Under the pieces are notes generated by a model, which saw only the letters and a program-made list of their open reading frames with translations, made no database searches and had not been told where the DNA came from. Below, in pieces: positions 18,140 to 26,523 of a stretch of 34,271 nt of DNA. The DNA is from Hydrogenophilaceae bacterium. GTDB lineage: Bacteria; Pseudomonadota; Alphaproteobacteria; Caulobacterales; Aquidulcibacteraceae. The stretch covers positions 1 through 34,271 of the forward strand of contig JACAEE010000054.1 of assembly GCA_013389015.1 (NCBI GenBank), given 5' to 3'. Both the position numbers and the translations under genes were made by a program. Each line of letters opens with the position of its first letter. The stretch's first letter is position 1.

Positions 18140-19111
18140 TCATCGCTCCGCCTTCACGACGCGTTGATCGATGATTCCAAACGGCGCGTTGGCGCCGTCG
18201 TCCATCGCCTGCATCCGAACGCGCTCGCCGAAGCGCAGGAAATCCGTGGCCGCCCCGCCGTTTTCGATCGTCTCGATGGCGCGGCGCTCGGCGATGCAGG
18301 TTGAACCCCGATTCTTGTAATCCGCGTTCGAGACGGTGCCCGAGCCGATGATGGTTCCCGCGCACAGCGATCGCGTCGCCGCGGCATGCGCAATGAGAGC
18401 GGGGAAGCCGAAGCTCATCTCGCCCCCGTGGGGCTCGCCGAACCACGCATCGCCGCGATGAACCTTGAGGCGCATTTGCACGCGCCCGTCTCTCCATCCA
18501 TCGCCCAGCGCGTCCGGCGTCACGGCGAAGGGCGCCATCGAGCACGCCGGCTTCGCCTGGATCCAGCCGAATCCGGTCTGCATCTCCGGGCCGGCAAGCG
18601 CGCGCAAGGACCAATCGTTGATGAGCACGACAAGCTTGATGTGCGCCGCCGCCTCTTCAGGCGTCACGCCCATGGGCGTTTCGTCGGTGATGATTCCGAA
18701 TTCGCCTTCGAAATCGATTCCGTCGCTCTCGCGCGGCAGCGGCACGTCGTCGAAGGGGCCCAGGAATTGATGCGAGAGGCCCTGATACATGAGCGGCTTG
18801 CCCAAGGGCTTTGGCTCGATGCCGAAGAGCTTGGTCATGAGCGCGCCATGGGTCTCGAACGCCGAGCCGTCGAGCCACTGCCATGCCCGAGGCAGCGGCG
18901 CCGTGAGCGACTCGATCGCCAGCGGGCGGCCGTCCCCGTTTTCGAGACGCTTGGCGATCTTCTGCAAGCCGCGCTCCGCGCTTGCCCAATCATCGAGCGC
19001 CGCCTGCAGCGTCGGCGCGACCTCCTGCGCGGGCAGGAAACGGGCGCCGTCCGAAGAAACGACGATGAGCGTTCCGTCGGGGCCGCCCTCCTTAAGTGTC
19101 GCCAGCTTCAT
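18140..19111 (-). CDS. Fumarylacetoacetate hydrolase (FAH) family protein
   Basis: 323 residues from ATG 19111, with a strong GGGAGGATC site just upstream; the start lies 20 nt inside the preceding gene. The FAH-fold metal site is visible: DGIDFEGEFGIITDETPMGV supplies the paired Glu residues and VVLINDWSLR an Asp. GEMSFGFPALIAHAA, LCAGTIIGSGTVSN and the YKNRGSTCIAERRAIETIENG end are typical. Family members hydrolyse acylpyruvates such as fumarylacetoacetate or fumarylpyruvate, or act as decarboxylase/hydratase. As the last gene of the aromatic operon it probably processes a ring-cleavage product; substrate not determined. Confidence 0.9.
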   Translation of the reverse strand: MKLATLKEGGPDGTLIVVSSDGARFLPAQEVAPTLQAALDDWASAERGLQKIAKRLENGDGRPLAIESLTAPLPRAWQWLDGSAFETHGALMTKLFGIEPKPLGKPLMYQGLSHQFLGPFDDVPLPRESDGIDFEGEFGIITDETPMGVTPEEAAAHIKLVVLINDWSLRALAGPEMQTGFGWIQAKPACSMAPFAVTPDALGDGWRDGRVQMRLKVHRGDAWFGEPHGGEMSFGFPALIAHAAATRSLCAGTIIGSGTVSNADYKNRGSTCIAERRAIETIENGGAATDFLRFGERVRMQAMDDGANAPFGIIDQRVVKAER

Positions 19112-20027
19112 GATCCTCCCTTTCGTCGAGAGCCGCGAGCGCGGCGGCGACGAGCTCTTTGAGCGAACCGTCATGGGTAAAGCCGAGCGCATCGGCGGTT
19201 TTGGTCGCGAGCGGCGGGCAGCGGCCGAACGCCGCCTCGATCGCCGCATCGGGCGCGAACGAAACGAGGTGCGCGTCGGCATCAGATTGGCGGGCGACCT
19301 CAGCGATGAGGTCCCTCATGCGGATGCGCAACGCCGGTAAGGCAATCGCGTCGACGCATGATGGAATCGTCAGAGCGTGCACAAGCGCGCGCGCCGCCGC
19401 GCCGCCGCTCATGAGCCAGACCGTCGCGTCCGGCCCGACAGGCAGCGCAAGGCGCCGTTCAGCGCGCAGCGCATGAAAGAGCGCGCTCAGAAACGCGGAC
19501 TTCATGCCCGACGAAAGCGCCGGTCTCGCAACAAGTCCCGGAAGGCGCAAAGACACGCCGTCCACAGCGCCCCGCCGGGTCATCGTCGCGATCCATTGCT
19601 CCATCATCGCCTTGTGCGCGCCATAGACCATCGTCGGCGCCGCAGGGGTGGAATCGTCCACCTGCGCCGGCAGGGTCTCGCCCAGAACGGCGATGCTGCT
19701 GGCGAAGATGAAACGGGACCGCATTCCAGCCGCCGCCGCCGCTTCGACAAGCGCCATGGTCGCGTCGATGTTCACGGCCTTGGCCAACGCCGGATCCTGC
19801 TCGGCGGCGCCGCCCGGTATGGTGGCCAGGTGGATCACCACGTCGCAGCCGCGCGCGAACGCCGCGCGCAGGCAGGCCGGATCGCGGATGTCACCCTCGA
19901 TCGGCGTCACATACCGAGGCGGCGCCGACGGCATAGCGCGGTCCAACGCGACAACCTCATGGTCGCGCAGAAGCGGCGTCAGACGCCGTCCGAGGAAACC
20001 GCCCGCGCCTGTAACAATAATGCGCAT
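19092..20027 (-). CDS. NAD(P)-dependent epimerase/dehydratase-family oxidoreductase
   Basis: Extended short-chain dehydrogenase, 311 residues. The nucleotide-binding motif is TGAGGFLG (6-13), GDIRD (45-49) matches the adenine-ring contact, and DVVIHLATIPGG follows. The catalytic set is SS (110-111) and Y-x-x-x-K (Tyr135, Lys139 in VYGAHKAMME). The C-terminal half (RLPGLVARP, SGGAAARALVHAL) resembles D-erythronate dehydrogenase-like members. It starts 1 nt after the cupin stop and overlaps the FAH gene. Probably oxidises or reduces an intermediate of the pathway; the identity is unknown. Confidence 0.88.
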   Translation of the reverse strand: MRIIVTGAGGFLGRRLTPLLRDHEVVALDRAMPSAPPRYVTPIEGDIRDPACLRAAFARGCDVVIHLATIPGGAAEQDPALAKAVNIDATMALVEAAAAAGMRSRFIFASSIAVLGETLPAQVDDSTPAAPTMVYGAHKAMMEQWIATMTRRGAVDGVSLRLPGLVARPALSSGMKSAFLSALFHALRAERRLALPVGPDATVWLMSGGAAARALVHALTIPSCVDAIALPALRIRMRDLIAEVARQSDADAHLVSFAPDAAIEAAFGRCPPLATKTADALGFTHDGSLKELVAAALAALDEREDHEAGDT

Positions 20028-20028
20028 T

Positions 20029-20595
20029 CTACTTGAGATCGGCGTCGAACACGCCGTCGATCAGGATGAAGGCGATGCGGCAGTTCTTTCCCGATCGGTT
20101 CGCCCAGCCATGATTGGTGCCGCGCTGGACGACGATATCGCCAGCGCGGACGACCGTCTCGCCCTCATCGACGATGAGCGTGATCTCGCCTTCCAGCACG
20201 ATGCCGTAGTCAATTGTTTCGGTGCGGTGCATGAATGCGTGGCGACTGCCCTCGGCCCGGTGGCTCGACGCGTCCGCCGCCCCGACCTCCGCGAAGTGTG
20301 CGCGCGCTTCCTCCACGGATATGCTCTGGAAGCTGGCGTCCTCCGGCGGAATGTCCAGCACGCGGATGCGCGTGCCGCCGCGCGGCGGCGCAAGGACGAT
20401 GCCGTCCTCCGGCGGCTCGCCGGAAGCCTTGTCGATCCGCGCCGGCGTCTCGCGCGTGTTCCAGACCTCGTAGAAGATTGGTCCGTGCGCGCCGCCGATG
20501 CGTCGGACCCGCGGCGGCGGAGCATCCTCCTGGATGATCGCTTGTCCTTTCGCATTGTGCCCGGTGACTATGCGCCGAAACGGGGCCGTGCTCAT
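20029..20595 (-). CDS. Cupin-domain protein
   Basis: 188 residues. The N-terminal ~90 residues form a strand-rich extension (RRIVTGHNAKGQAI, GTRIRVLDIPPEDASFQSI). The cupin core follows. Motif 1 reads HAFMHRTETIDYGIVLEGEI, with candidate metal ligands among its His and Glu residues. Motif 2 reads GDIVVQRGTNHGWANRSG, with Arg in place of the usual Pro. Such proteins in aromatic gene clusters act as isomerases, dioxygenases or small-molecule sensors. The ATG overlaps the preceding P450 remnant's stop by four bases, so its translation depends on that short frame. Confidence 0.87.
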   Translation of the reverse strand: MSTAPFRRIVTGHNAKGQAIIQEDAPPPRVRRIGGAHGPIFYEVWNTRETPARIDKASGEPPEDGIVLAPPRGGTRIRVLDIPPEDASFQSISVEEARAHFAEVGAADASSHRAEGSRHAFMHRTETIDYGIVLEGEITLIVDEGETVVRAGDIVVQRGTNHGWANRSGKNCRIAFILIDGVFDADLK

Positions 20596-20780
20596 GAGGG
20601 ACGCTCCAGGTTTATCTTCACAGGTAGACTTTCGAACGCATGCAGCGTGTTGTTGAGCCGCCGCACAGGCGCCCCGGCAAGGAACGCATCGGCGAACGGA
20701 TCGATATCGACGATGGGCGCGCCGCTTGCGTGAACTGCTGCCTGCGCCTCCCTCGGTTTCAGTTCGCTAGCGTCATGCAT
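20592..20780 (-). pseudogene. Cytochrome P450 (CYP199A-like) remnant: N- and C-terminus fused in frame, middle deleted
   Basis: A 62-residue frame. Residues 1-36 read like the start of a bacterial class I P450 (IVDIDPFADAFLA, normally followed by DPYP). Residues 37-62 read like its end: APVRRLNNTLHAFESLPVKI, the C-terminal signature seen in CYP199A-type enzymes (RR-x-NNTLR-x-x-x-SLPVK). Everything between is absent, including the oxygen-binding helix, ExxR and the haem Cys loop, roughly 340-350 residues. The frame is kept, the start is a normal ATG, and the stop overlaps the cupin start (ATGA). CYP199A enzymes O-demethylate methoxybenzoates, so the ancestral operon may have handled a methoxylated aromatic. 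No enzyme activity is possible for this product. Confidence 0.75.
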
Positions 20781-20804
20781 GGTCAGTGTTCCCTGGTCTG
20801 CACT

Positions 20805-22028
20805 TCACGCGACTGCCAGCTCATGCAGCTGAAGGCTCATCTGTTCCTGGTCGGCGAGGTAGCCCTTCGTCAGGAGCGCTTGGAGCGCCTTGGTGTTGTC
20901 GAACACAAAGTCGCGGACGAGAGCGACGGGCGGTGGGGCGTGGTGGAAGCGGCGCCCGAGCGTGCGCGCAAACTCCACGTGATGGTTCACATAGCTGACG
21001 CGTTCGCTTTCGAAGCGCTCGAAGGCTGACTGTACGGTTGTAGGATCGTTCAGATCCGCGCCACCCAGCGCTCTGGCCAAGAAGTAGCCGTCCTCGATCG
21101 CCATCCCCATGCCGTAGGCCGCGTACGGAGAAACGGGGTGCACCGCGTCGCCGATGCAGGCGACGCGCCCGGCGGTCCAGCGCTGCAGGGACGCGCGATT
21201 GTAGATGTCCCAGCGGAAGATCTGCGTCTCGAAATTGGTGTGATCGGGGAAGCGCGGCAGCGGATCGGCGAACGGCGCGAGCAGCGCGCGCACGTGTCCT
21301 TCTACGTCTGCGGGCGCAGGATCATGCGCGCGCGAGGGCTCCACGATCCACCATTCGAAGCCGGGCTCGCCGTCGTGCAGCATCGGAAAATAGCTCGCCT
21401 GCATCCGGCGCGAGTGCGCGATCGCTCCCGTGTCGCGGCTCACCCCTTCAACGTGGCCGCACCAGGCGAGCCAGAGACGCAGGCCAACATGAAACAGTCC
21501 GTGATCGCCGAACGCCTGCCGCGACACGCCTGAGCGGATGCCGTCGGCGCCGACGACGATGTCCGCCTCCGTCTCGCCGCCGCCGGCGAAGCGCAAAACG
21601 ATCGAATCGGCGCGCTCCTCATAGGAATGGAACGTGCTGTCGGGATGGATCACGCCGTCGGGAACCAACGCGAGCATTTTGGAGAATGCTGAAGAGCGCA
21701 GCACCCCATAGTGCCAACCGGGAATGCCGAGCGTCTTCTCGATGAGCGGGTTGAATGGGAGGCGCGCGCGCACCTTGCCCTTGGCGTTTCGGAACTCCAC
21801 CCGCGTTTGCGAGCCGAACCGCTCACCGACATCGACTCCGTAGCGGCGCAGGATCGCAAGAACCGGAACGCTGAGCAGGACCCCGCCGCCGAGCGGTACA
21901 GGCTCGGGGCGCTTCTCGAAGACGCGGACATCATAGCCGTTCTGAATCATCGCCAGCGCCGCGGAGACGCCGCCAGGGCCCGCCCCGACGATCGCGACAC
22001 GCCGACCTCTTCTCCATGGCCTGTCCAA
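20805..22028 (-). CDS. FAD-dependent aromatic monooxygenase (PHBH-like)
   Basis: 407 residues. The FAD-binding GxGxxG is VAIVGAGPGGVSAA (11-24), ending in FEKR at 37-40. The DG motif is DIVVGADGIRS (157-166), and the GD motif GRVACIGDAVHPVSPYAAYG (287-306) contacts the FAD pyrophosphate. These three define group A flavin hydroxylases that hydroxylate phenolic or carboxylated rings with NAD(P)H. The start is a TTG at 22028 because no ATG or GTG occurs in the open frame upstream; AGGAAGGGA lies about 7 nt before it. It sits 40 nt after the hydrolase gene. Substrate unknown. Confidence 0.9.
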   Translation of the reverse strand: MDRPWRRGRRVAIVGAGPGGVSAALAMIQNGYDVRVFEKRPEPVPLGGGVLLSVPVLAILRRYGVDVGERFGSQTRVEFRNAKGKVRARLPFNPLIEKTLGIPGWHYGVLRSSAFSKMLALVPDGVIHPDSTFHSYEERADSIVLRFAGGGETEADIVVGADGIRSGVSRQAFGDHGLFHVGLRLWLAWCGHVEGVSRDTGAIAHSRRMQASYFPMLHDGEPGFEWWIVEPSRAHDPAPADVEGHVRALLAPFADPLPRFPDHTNFETQIFRWDIYNRASLQRWTAGRVACIGDAVHPVSPYAAYGMGMAIEDGYFLARALGGADLNDPTTVQSAFERFESERVSYVNHHVEFARTLGRRFHHAPPPVALVRDFVFDNTKALQALLTKGYLADQEQMSLQLHELAVA

Positions 22029-22068
22029 GCGACGTCCCTTCCTGGCGAACTGCCGATGCGCGCGCCGG

Positions 22069-23226
22069 TTATTGGGTTCGTCCGCCGAGCGTCTCGGCGA
22101 ACCAGTCCGCGATGTAGTCTCGCCCGAAACTCATGTTGTCGGCGCCGACATGCTCAACGCCGCCCTCCCGGTCGGTGAATATCTTGAGCTCGCGGCGTGG
22201 CGAGTTCACCAGCTGCGCGTAGCTCTGATGCGCGTAGTCGACGCTGATCTGGCGGTCCTTCTCGCCGTGCGTGATCAGGAACGGCGCCTTGATGCGCTCC
22301 ATCACGCCGTTCAGATGCATTCCGGCGGACTTGGCGAAGAAATCGTCCATGTCCTTGGCGCCGAACACCCACATCACGTGCGCCCAATAATGCGGGACCG
22401 GGTTCTCGCCCTCCCGCATGAGCCGCTTCTTCTGCACCTCGGCCCAGTTGTGGTTGGCGCCCCAGACGGCGCCGCTGGCGAAGCGCGGCTCGAAGGCGAC
22501 GGCGCGAGGCGCAAAGTATCCGCCCAACGAGATTCCCGTCATGCCGATGCGCTTCGGATCGATCTCGGGCCGCGTCTCAAGCCAGTCGACCCAGGCGCTC
22601 GCCCAGCGTTCGCTCTCGTGCGTCGCGGGAAGATTCTGCAAACGCAGCGCCTCGCCCGTACCCGGTTGATCGACGCAGAGCGTGGAGATTCCGCGCCGCG
22701 CCAGTTCCCGCGGCAGCCAGGAGAACCACAACATCTCCTTGGTGCTGTCGAGGCCATTGCAGTAGACGACCGCCGGAGTGCGCCCCTCGCCCGGCGCGGG
22801 GCTCCAGAGCGCCGAAAGCGTCTTGCCTTGGTAGGGAATCTCAACGCGCGCCGCGGGATCCTTCGCAAAAGCGACGCCGCGAGAGAAGCTGTCCAACGCC
22901 TTGGCGTACGTCGCCTCCCGCCCCGGATGGCCTTGCCCCTGCATCCGCTCGGCGACCTGATAATAGAGCGCCGCGCGCTTCAGCTTGGCGCCTGCGGACA
23001 GGAGCCGGCCCTTCGCCTCGTCTTCGGCGGCGAGGTCGACCAGCTTGTCGGCGCCCGTCACCCACTGCGCCAGGAACGCGCCCGTGCCGGCGTCCTCGCC
23101 GCGTTCGGCCGCTTCTTTCAGCGGACGGCACATGTCGATGATCTCGCCGAGCTGCCCGCCGCTTTCCGTCGCGATCGCGACGGAAAGGTTCCAGACATAG
23201 TTCGGGAAATAGTCGAACAGGGCCAC
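22069..23226 (-). CDS. Alpha/beta hydrolase, DUF1100/2,6-dihydroxypseudooxynicotine-hydrolase-like
   Basis: 385 residues. A helical N-terminal cap (1-125) precedes an alpha/beta-hydrolase core. The nucleophile elbow is GISLGG with Ser233; Asp324 (THGEKDRQIS) and His359 (GGVEHVGADN) complete a plausible triad. The VYCNGLDSTKEMLWF segment (155-168) provides the oxyanion region. The cap-plus-core layout and length match the family of C-C bond hydrolases that includes 2,6-dihydroxypseudooxynicotine hydrolase and FrsA-like esterases. In this operon, next to an extradiol dioxygenase, cleavage of a ring-fission or acylphenol C-C bond is the likely job; this is inference. It starts 4 nt after the VOC gene. 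Confidence 0.85.
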   Translation of the reverse strand: MALFDYFPNYVWNLSVAIATESGGQLGEIIDMCRPLKEAAERGEDAGTGAFLAQWVTGADKLVDLAAEDEAKGRLLSAGAKLKRAALYYQVAERMQGQGHPGREATYAKALDSFSRGVAFAKDPAARVEIPYQGKTLSALWSPAPGEGRTPAVVYCNGLDSTKEMLWFSWLPRELARRGISTLCVDQPGTGEALRLQNLPATHESERWASAWVDWLETRPEIDPKRIGMTGISLGGYFAPRAVAFEPRFASGAVWGANHNWAEVQKKRLMREGENPVPHYWAHVMWVFGAKDMDDFFAKSAGMHLNGVMERIKAPFLITHGEKDRQISVDYAHQSYAQLVNSPRRELKIFTDREGGVEHVGADNMSFGRDYIADWFAETLGGRTQ

Positions 23227-23230
23227 CGGC

Positions 23231-24133
23231 TTAGGCCTCCGCCGCGACGAACAGGCCTTTGTCCGGCTCGGGATGCGGCATGGTCTGCGGCCCGCCGACG
23301 CCGATCTGCCACTGGTCCATCACCAGCGCGCTCGGCGTATGGACTTGCGCCTTCCAGGTGGCGTCGTCCACTTCCTCGAGTTCGGATGTGTACTCCACGG
23401 CGAAGCCGTTCGGCGTGAGGAAATAACTGAAAGTGTTGTTGCCCGCCGTGTGTCGGCCGGGGCCCCAAACGATGCCGAAGCCCTTCTCCTTCAGCCGGTG
23501 AATCCCGCGCATCATGTCGTCGACGCTCGGCACATCATAGGCGACATGATTGAGGCAGGGCGGCCCGGGCAGCACCGCAAGCCGGTGGTGAGCGCTGTTG
23601 CAGCGGAGAAAGGCCATGAAGTCTCCGAGCCAGTCGCTCACCTTGAAGCCGAGCACGTCGACGAAGAAGGCGGCCGCCTCCTTGTGCTTCGGCGAGTGCA
23701 GCACGACGTGGCTGATCTTCTGCGGCACGCCTTCCCAGCGCTCGAGGCGCCGCGACGGTCCGCGCGCGACGTCGGCTGAGATTTCGAACGTGAGCCCGTC
23801 CTTGCTGAAGAAGCGGAAGCCATAGCCGCCGCCGAGCGTCGAGAGCGGCTGTGGGCGGAACACGATCTTGCATCCGGAATCCGCAACGCGCGTATGGAGC
23901 GCATCCACATCCGCGCGGTTGGCGGCGGCGAGCGCGATGACGTCGATGCGTTTCTCCGGCGCCTTCCGCAACCGCACGACATAGGGCTCGTCATCGCCAT
24001 GCGCCGCGAAGTGCAACATGCCGTCCTTGTCTGCGACCTCCTTCAGGCCCCAAACGTCGCGATAGAAGGCGGCCTCCGCCGCCAGATCGGGGACGCCGTA
24101 ACCCACGTATCGTATATCGCTCACGCGCGCCAT
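23231..24133 (-). CDS. Type I extradiol ring-cleavage dioxygenase (VOC fold)
   Basis: 300 residues forming two VOC repeats, the size of BphC-type catechol dioxygenases. The N-terminal half (IRYVGYGVPDLAAEAAFYRD) is the non-catalytic repeat. The C-terminal half holds the 2-His-1-Glu facial triad: His142 (KISHVVLHSP), His196 (LNHVAYDV) and Glu247 (AVEYTSE), matching the spacing of His146/His210/Glu260 in BphC. A second conserved His lies in GPGRHTAGNN (228). It would open a catecholic ring next to the hydroxyl pair with Fe(II) and O2. It lies 21 nt after the first monooxygenase in the operon. Confidence 0.88.
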   Translation of the reverse strand: MARVSDIRYVGYGVPDLAAEAAFYRDVWGLKEVADKDGMLHFAAHGDDEPYVVRLRKAPEKRIDVIALAAANRADVDALHTRVADSGCKIVFRPQPLSTLGGGYGFRFFSKDGLTFEISADVARGPSRRLERWEGVPQKISHVVLHSPKHKEAAAFFVDVLGFKVSDWLGDFMAFLRCNSAHHRLAVLPGPPCLNHVAYDVPSVDDMMRGIHRLKEKGFGIVWGPGRHTAGNNTFSYFLTPNGFAVEYTSELEEVDDATWKAQVHTPSALVMDQWQIGVGGPQTMPHPEPDKGLFVAAEA

Positions 24134-24154
24134 GTGGTGAACCTCGCTCGCCGA

Positions 24155-25267
24155 TCAGATTGGCTCGGCAACCTTCTTGAACATCTCGCCGGTGGCTCTC
24201 GCCTGATCCACCGGTTCGCCCGCGACCTGCGCGCGGCAGATCGCGCGTGAAGCCTCCACGATATAGCGGCACCGGTCCTGCCGGCGAGCTTGGAACGCCT
24301 CCAGCGCGTCTTCGATCCTGTCGAAGCGCGCGAGCTCGTCGGCGAGGACGAGCGAATCCTCGATCGCCATGCCGGCGCCCTGCCCGAGATGCGGCGTCGT
24401 CGCGTGCGCGGCGTCGCCGATGAGCACGCAGCGACCCTTGTACCAGGGCCCGTCGAGGAAGACGCTTTCGAGCGGCTTGTAAACGACGCCGTCGTCGTCG
24501 GTGATCGCTTCCGCAAGCGCGGCGATGCGCGGCGCGGCCCCGGCAAGCTTCCCGCGCATGGTCTGGGCCAGCCCTTCGCGCAGATAGCGCGGGTTGCCGG
24601 GCTCAGGCGTCGTCAAATACATGTACATGACGTCATTGGAGAGCGGCACCAGGCCGATACCGCGGGGGCCCTCATAAGCGTGCAAGCAGACGACATCCGC
24701 GGGCCGCGGGAAATTGTAACGCCACACGCCCTGGTTTTCGAACAGAGGCTTCGACGCATCGGGAAAGAGGATCGTCCGAATCTGCGAATAAAGTCCGTCC
24801 GCGCCGATGAGCAGGTCGTAGCGATCCGCGCCGCCGTCGGAGAAGCGCACCGCAACGCCCTCGCCGTCATCCTCGAGCGCATGCACCGTGACGCCGAGCT
24901 TGATTTGCGCGCCGCTCGACCTGGCCCGCTCGCTCAGCACAGCCTGCAGCGCCTTGCGGCCGATCCCGACATTGGCGGGGTACCCCTCCACGAGGCGCGG
25001 CGACTGCACGGCCGCAAGGCGGCGTCCGTCCGGCGCGAAAATCTCCACGCCATCGAAGCCGAAACCAGCATGGATGTAGTCCTCGACGACGCCGAGCTGC
25101 GCCATCGCGCGGATGACGTTGGCCTGCTGGATGATGCCGACCCCATAGACCGACCAGGTCGGATCGCGCTCGATGATCGCGACCTCGAAGCCGCGCCGCC
25201 CAAGCGCGATCGCCGATGTCAGGCCGCCGATGCCGCCGCCCACGATGAGGATCCTGCACCGGTTCAC
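24155..25267 (-). CDS. FAD-dependent aromatic monooxygenase (salicylate/3-hydroxybenzoate-hydroxylase-like)
   Basis: 370 residues. GxGxxG is ILIVGGGIGGLTSAIAL (6-22), with IIERD at 31-35. The DG motif DLLIGADGLYSQIR (151-164) and GD motif GRCVLIGDAAHATTPHLGQG (278-297) are intact. It is the first long gene of the operon. The GTG start at 25267 has GGAG 7 nt upstream and overlaps the stop of a 17-codon frame. A second flavin hydroxylase occurs four genes downstream, so two hydroxylation steps, or two substrates, are likely. Confidence 0.9.
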   Translation of the reverse strand: MNRCRILIVGGGIGGLTSAIALGRRGFEVAIIERDPTWSVYGVGIIQQANVIRAMAQLGVVEDYIHAGFGFDGVEIFAPDGRRLAAVQSPRLVEGYPANVGIGRKALQAVLSERARSSGAQIKLGVTVHALEDDGEGVAVRFSDGGADRYDLLIGADGLYSQIRTILFPDASKPLFENQGVWRYNFPRPADVVCLHAYEGPRGIGLVPLSNDVMYMYLTTPEPGNPRYLREGLAQTMRGKLAGAAPRIAALAEAITDDDGVVYKPLESVFLDGPWYKGRCVLIGDAAHATTPHLGQGAGMAIEDSLVLADELARFDRIEDALEAFQARRQDRCRYIVEASRAICRAQVAGEPVDQARATGEMFKKVAEPI

Positions 25268-25317
25268 GCCATCGCTCCGCCTAGCGGCCCGAGGCTGCGT
25301 TGGGGGACGTGGGGCAT
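25264..25317 (-). CDS. Possible 17-codon leader peptide of the catabolic operon
   Basis: ATG 25317 is preceded by a strong GGGAGGG site and opens a 17-residue frame (MPHVPQRSLGPLGGAMA) whose TGA overlaps the GTG of the first monooxygenase gene (GTGA). The arrangement would couple translation of the operon to this short frame. It could also be the fossil end of a lost gene. Confidence 0.35.
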   Translation of the reverse strand: MPHVPQRSLGPLGGAMA

Positions 25318-25379
25318 GAAGGCCCTCCCTTTATCGTGCGCTCCGTGCGTTCGGGGCTTTCGAGCGACGATGAGCGACC

Positions 25380-25403
25380 CAATTAAATCTGTAAAACTAA
25401 TTG
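25380..25403. promoter_or_regulatory. AT-rich inverted repeat upstream of the catabolic operon
   Basis: Perfect CAATTA-N12-TAATTG repeat in an AT-rich island, 63 nt before the leader ATG at 25317 and just beyond the LysR gene's stop. It is well placed as an operator for the operon. It is not GC-rich, so a terminator is unlikely. Confidence 0.4.
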
Positions 25404-25406
25404 TAT

Positions 25407-26345
25407 TTATGCTCGTGGATTGATCTTCTTTATGGGTTGCTTCCGGCCCGTCGCCGCCTTCAATTGTCCGCGGAGCCAGACGAGGCCGCCGTCGTCCGTC
25501 CGCGCGCGATGCACCTGCAGCATCTCGCGCATGACCGGAAATTCGAACGGCATAGGCGCGTGCGCGATGGCGAAGTGGCGCGCCATGGCGACGGCGAGGC
25601 GCTCGTGCATCACCGCCAGGCGCGGCGTGCCGATCAGCAGCCAGGGAACGACGGCGAACGACGCCGCGACGATCTCGATGCGGCGCGTTCGCCCCATCAG
25701 TTCGAGCTGGCGATCGCCGAATGTGATCGCGCGCGAGCTGCCCATCGTCACCCCGACATGGCCCGCCCGCATGAAGTCCGCTTCAGCGATCCGGCCGCGC
25801 TTGAACGCCGGGTTCGTTGCGCAGCCGGCGACCACGTGCGTCTCCTCGAAGAGAAGCTCGGTCGGATGGTCGGAGGTGATGAATTCCGCCGGCGTGATGA
25901 TGGCGTCCACAATCCCGCGGTCGAGCATCTCGTCCGAACGCTCGTCGGGCGCGACGATCTCGATGCGCACCTGCGGCGCCGCGACGGAGATTTGGCGGAC
26001 GAGCGGGGCCAAGATCGCGGCTGTGACATAATCAGACGCGACGACTCTGAAGCTGCGCTGGGACGTCACGGGATCGAACACTGTGGACGTGGCGATCAGC
26101 ACGTCCGCCTGGCTGAGCAGATCCTGCACTTGCGGCAGAAGACTCTCCGCATAGGCGGTCGGGTGCATCCGCTTGCCGTGCGCGACAAGGATGTCGTCGC
26201 CGAAATATTCCCGCAGCCGCGCGAGAGCCGCGCTCATCGCGGGCTGGCTCAGATTGAGCCGCTCGGCCGCGCGCGAAACCGAACGCGTGTCCATCAGCGC
26301 GTCGAACGCGACGAGAAGGTTGAGATCAAGGCCCTTGAATCGCAT
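25407..26345 (-). CDS. LysR-family transcriptional regulator (NodD-like branch)
   Basis: 312 residues from ATG 26345; an upstream TTG at 26378 was rejected because family members begin MRFKGLDLNLLVAFDALM. The winged helix-turn-helix is at about 15-60 (RSVSRAAERLNLSQPAMSAALARLREYFGD). The effector domain (about 90-300) resembles the NodD/NahR/LinR subgroup. It lies between the catabolic operon, transcribed in the same direction downstream, and the divergent TonB receptor gene, so it probably controls both in response to an aromatic inducer. A T-N11-A site lies in the receptor-side gap. Confidence 0.92.
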   Translation of the reverse strand: MRFKGLDLNLLVAFDALMDTRSVSRAAERLNLSQPAMSAALARLREYFGDDILVAHGKRMHPTAYAESLLPQVQDLLSQADVLIATSTVFDPVTSQRSFRVVASDYVTAAILAPLVRQISVAAPQVRIEIVAPDERSDEMLDRGIVDAIITPAEFITSDHPTELLFEETHVVAGCATNPAFKRGRIAEADFMRAGHVGVTMGSSRAITFGDRQLELMGRTRRIEIVAASFAVVPWLLIGTPRLAVMHERLAVAMARHFAIAHAPMPFEFPVMREMLQVHRARTDDGGLVWLRGQLKAATGRKQPIKKINPRA

Positions 26346-26395
26346 GGGCAACCATCCGGCAGATCGGCATGTATCCAAACAATTGGTCGTTTATG

Positions 26396-26410
26396 ATTGA
26401 AACAAACAAT
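26396..26410. promoter_or_regulatory. Candidate LysR box between the regulator and the TonB receptor
   Basis: ATTG-N7-CAAT, a dyad of the T-N11-A type bound by LysR regulators, in the 178-nt AT-richer gap between divergent genes. The neighbouring AACAATTGG at 26378-26386 adds another CAATTG core, and CAATT also forms the arms of the repeat at 25380-25403, so the two promoters may share a site. Confidence 0.45.
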
Positions 26411-26523
26411 TTCACAAATGTCGAGGCGGGGCCTAGCCTTTGGTCAACGCGATCGCCGCGCCCCGTGGACAAAAACCCGGCGCGGACAAGAACCACACAA
26501 CAACAACGCGACAGGGGGAGAAC

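Noticed and set aside
22072-23418. 448-aa plus-strand frame opposite the alpha/beta hydrolase
   Set aside because: Arg/His/Leu-rich antisense shadow; no motifs.
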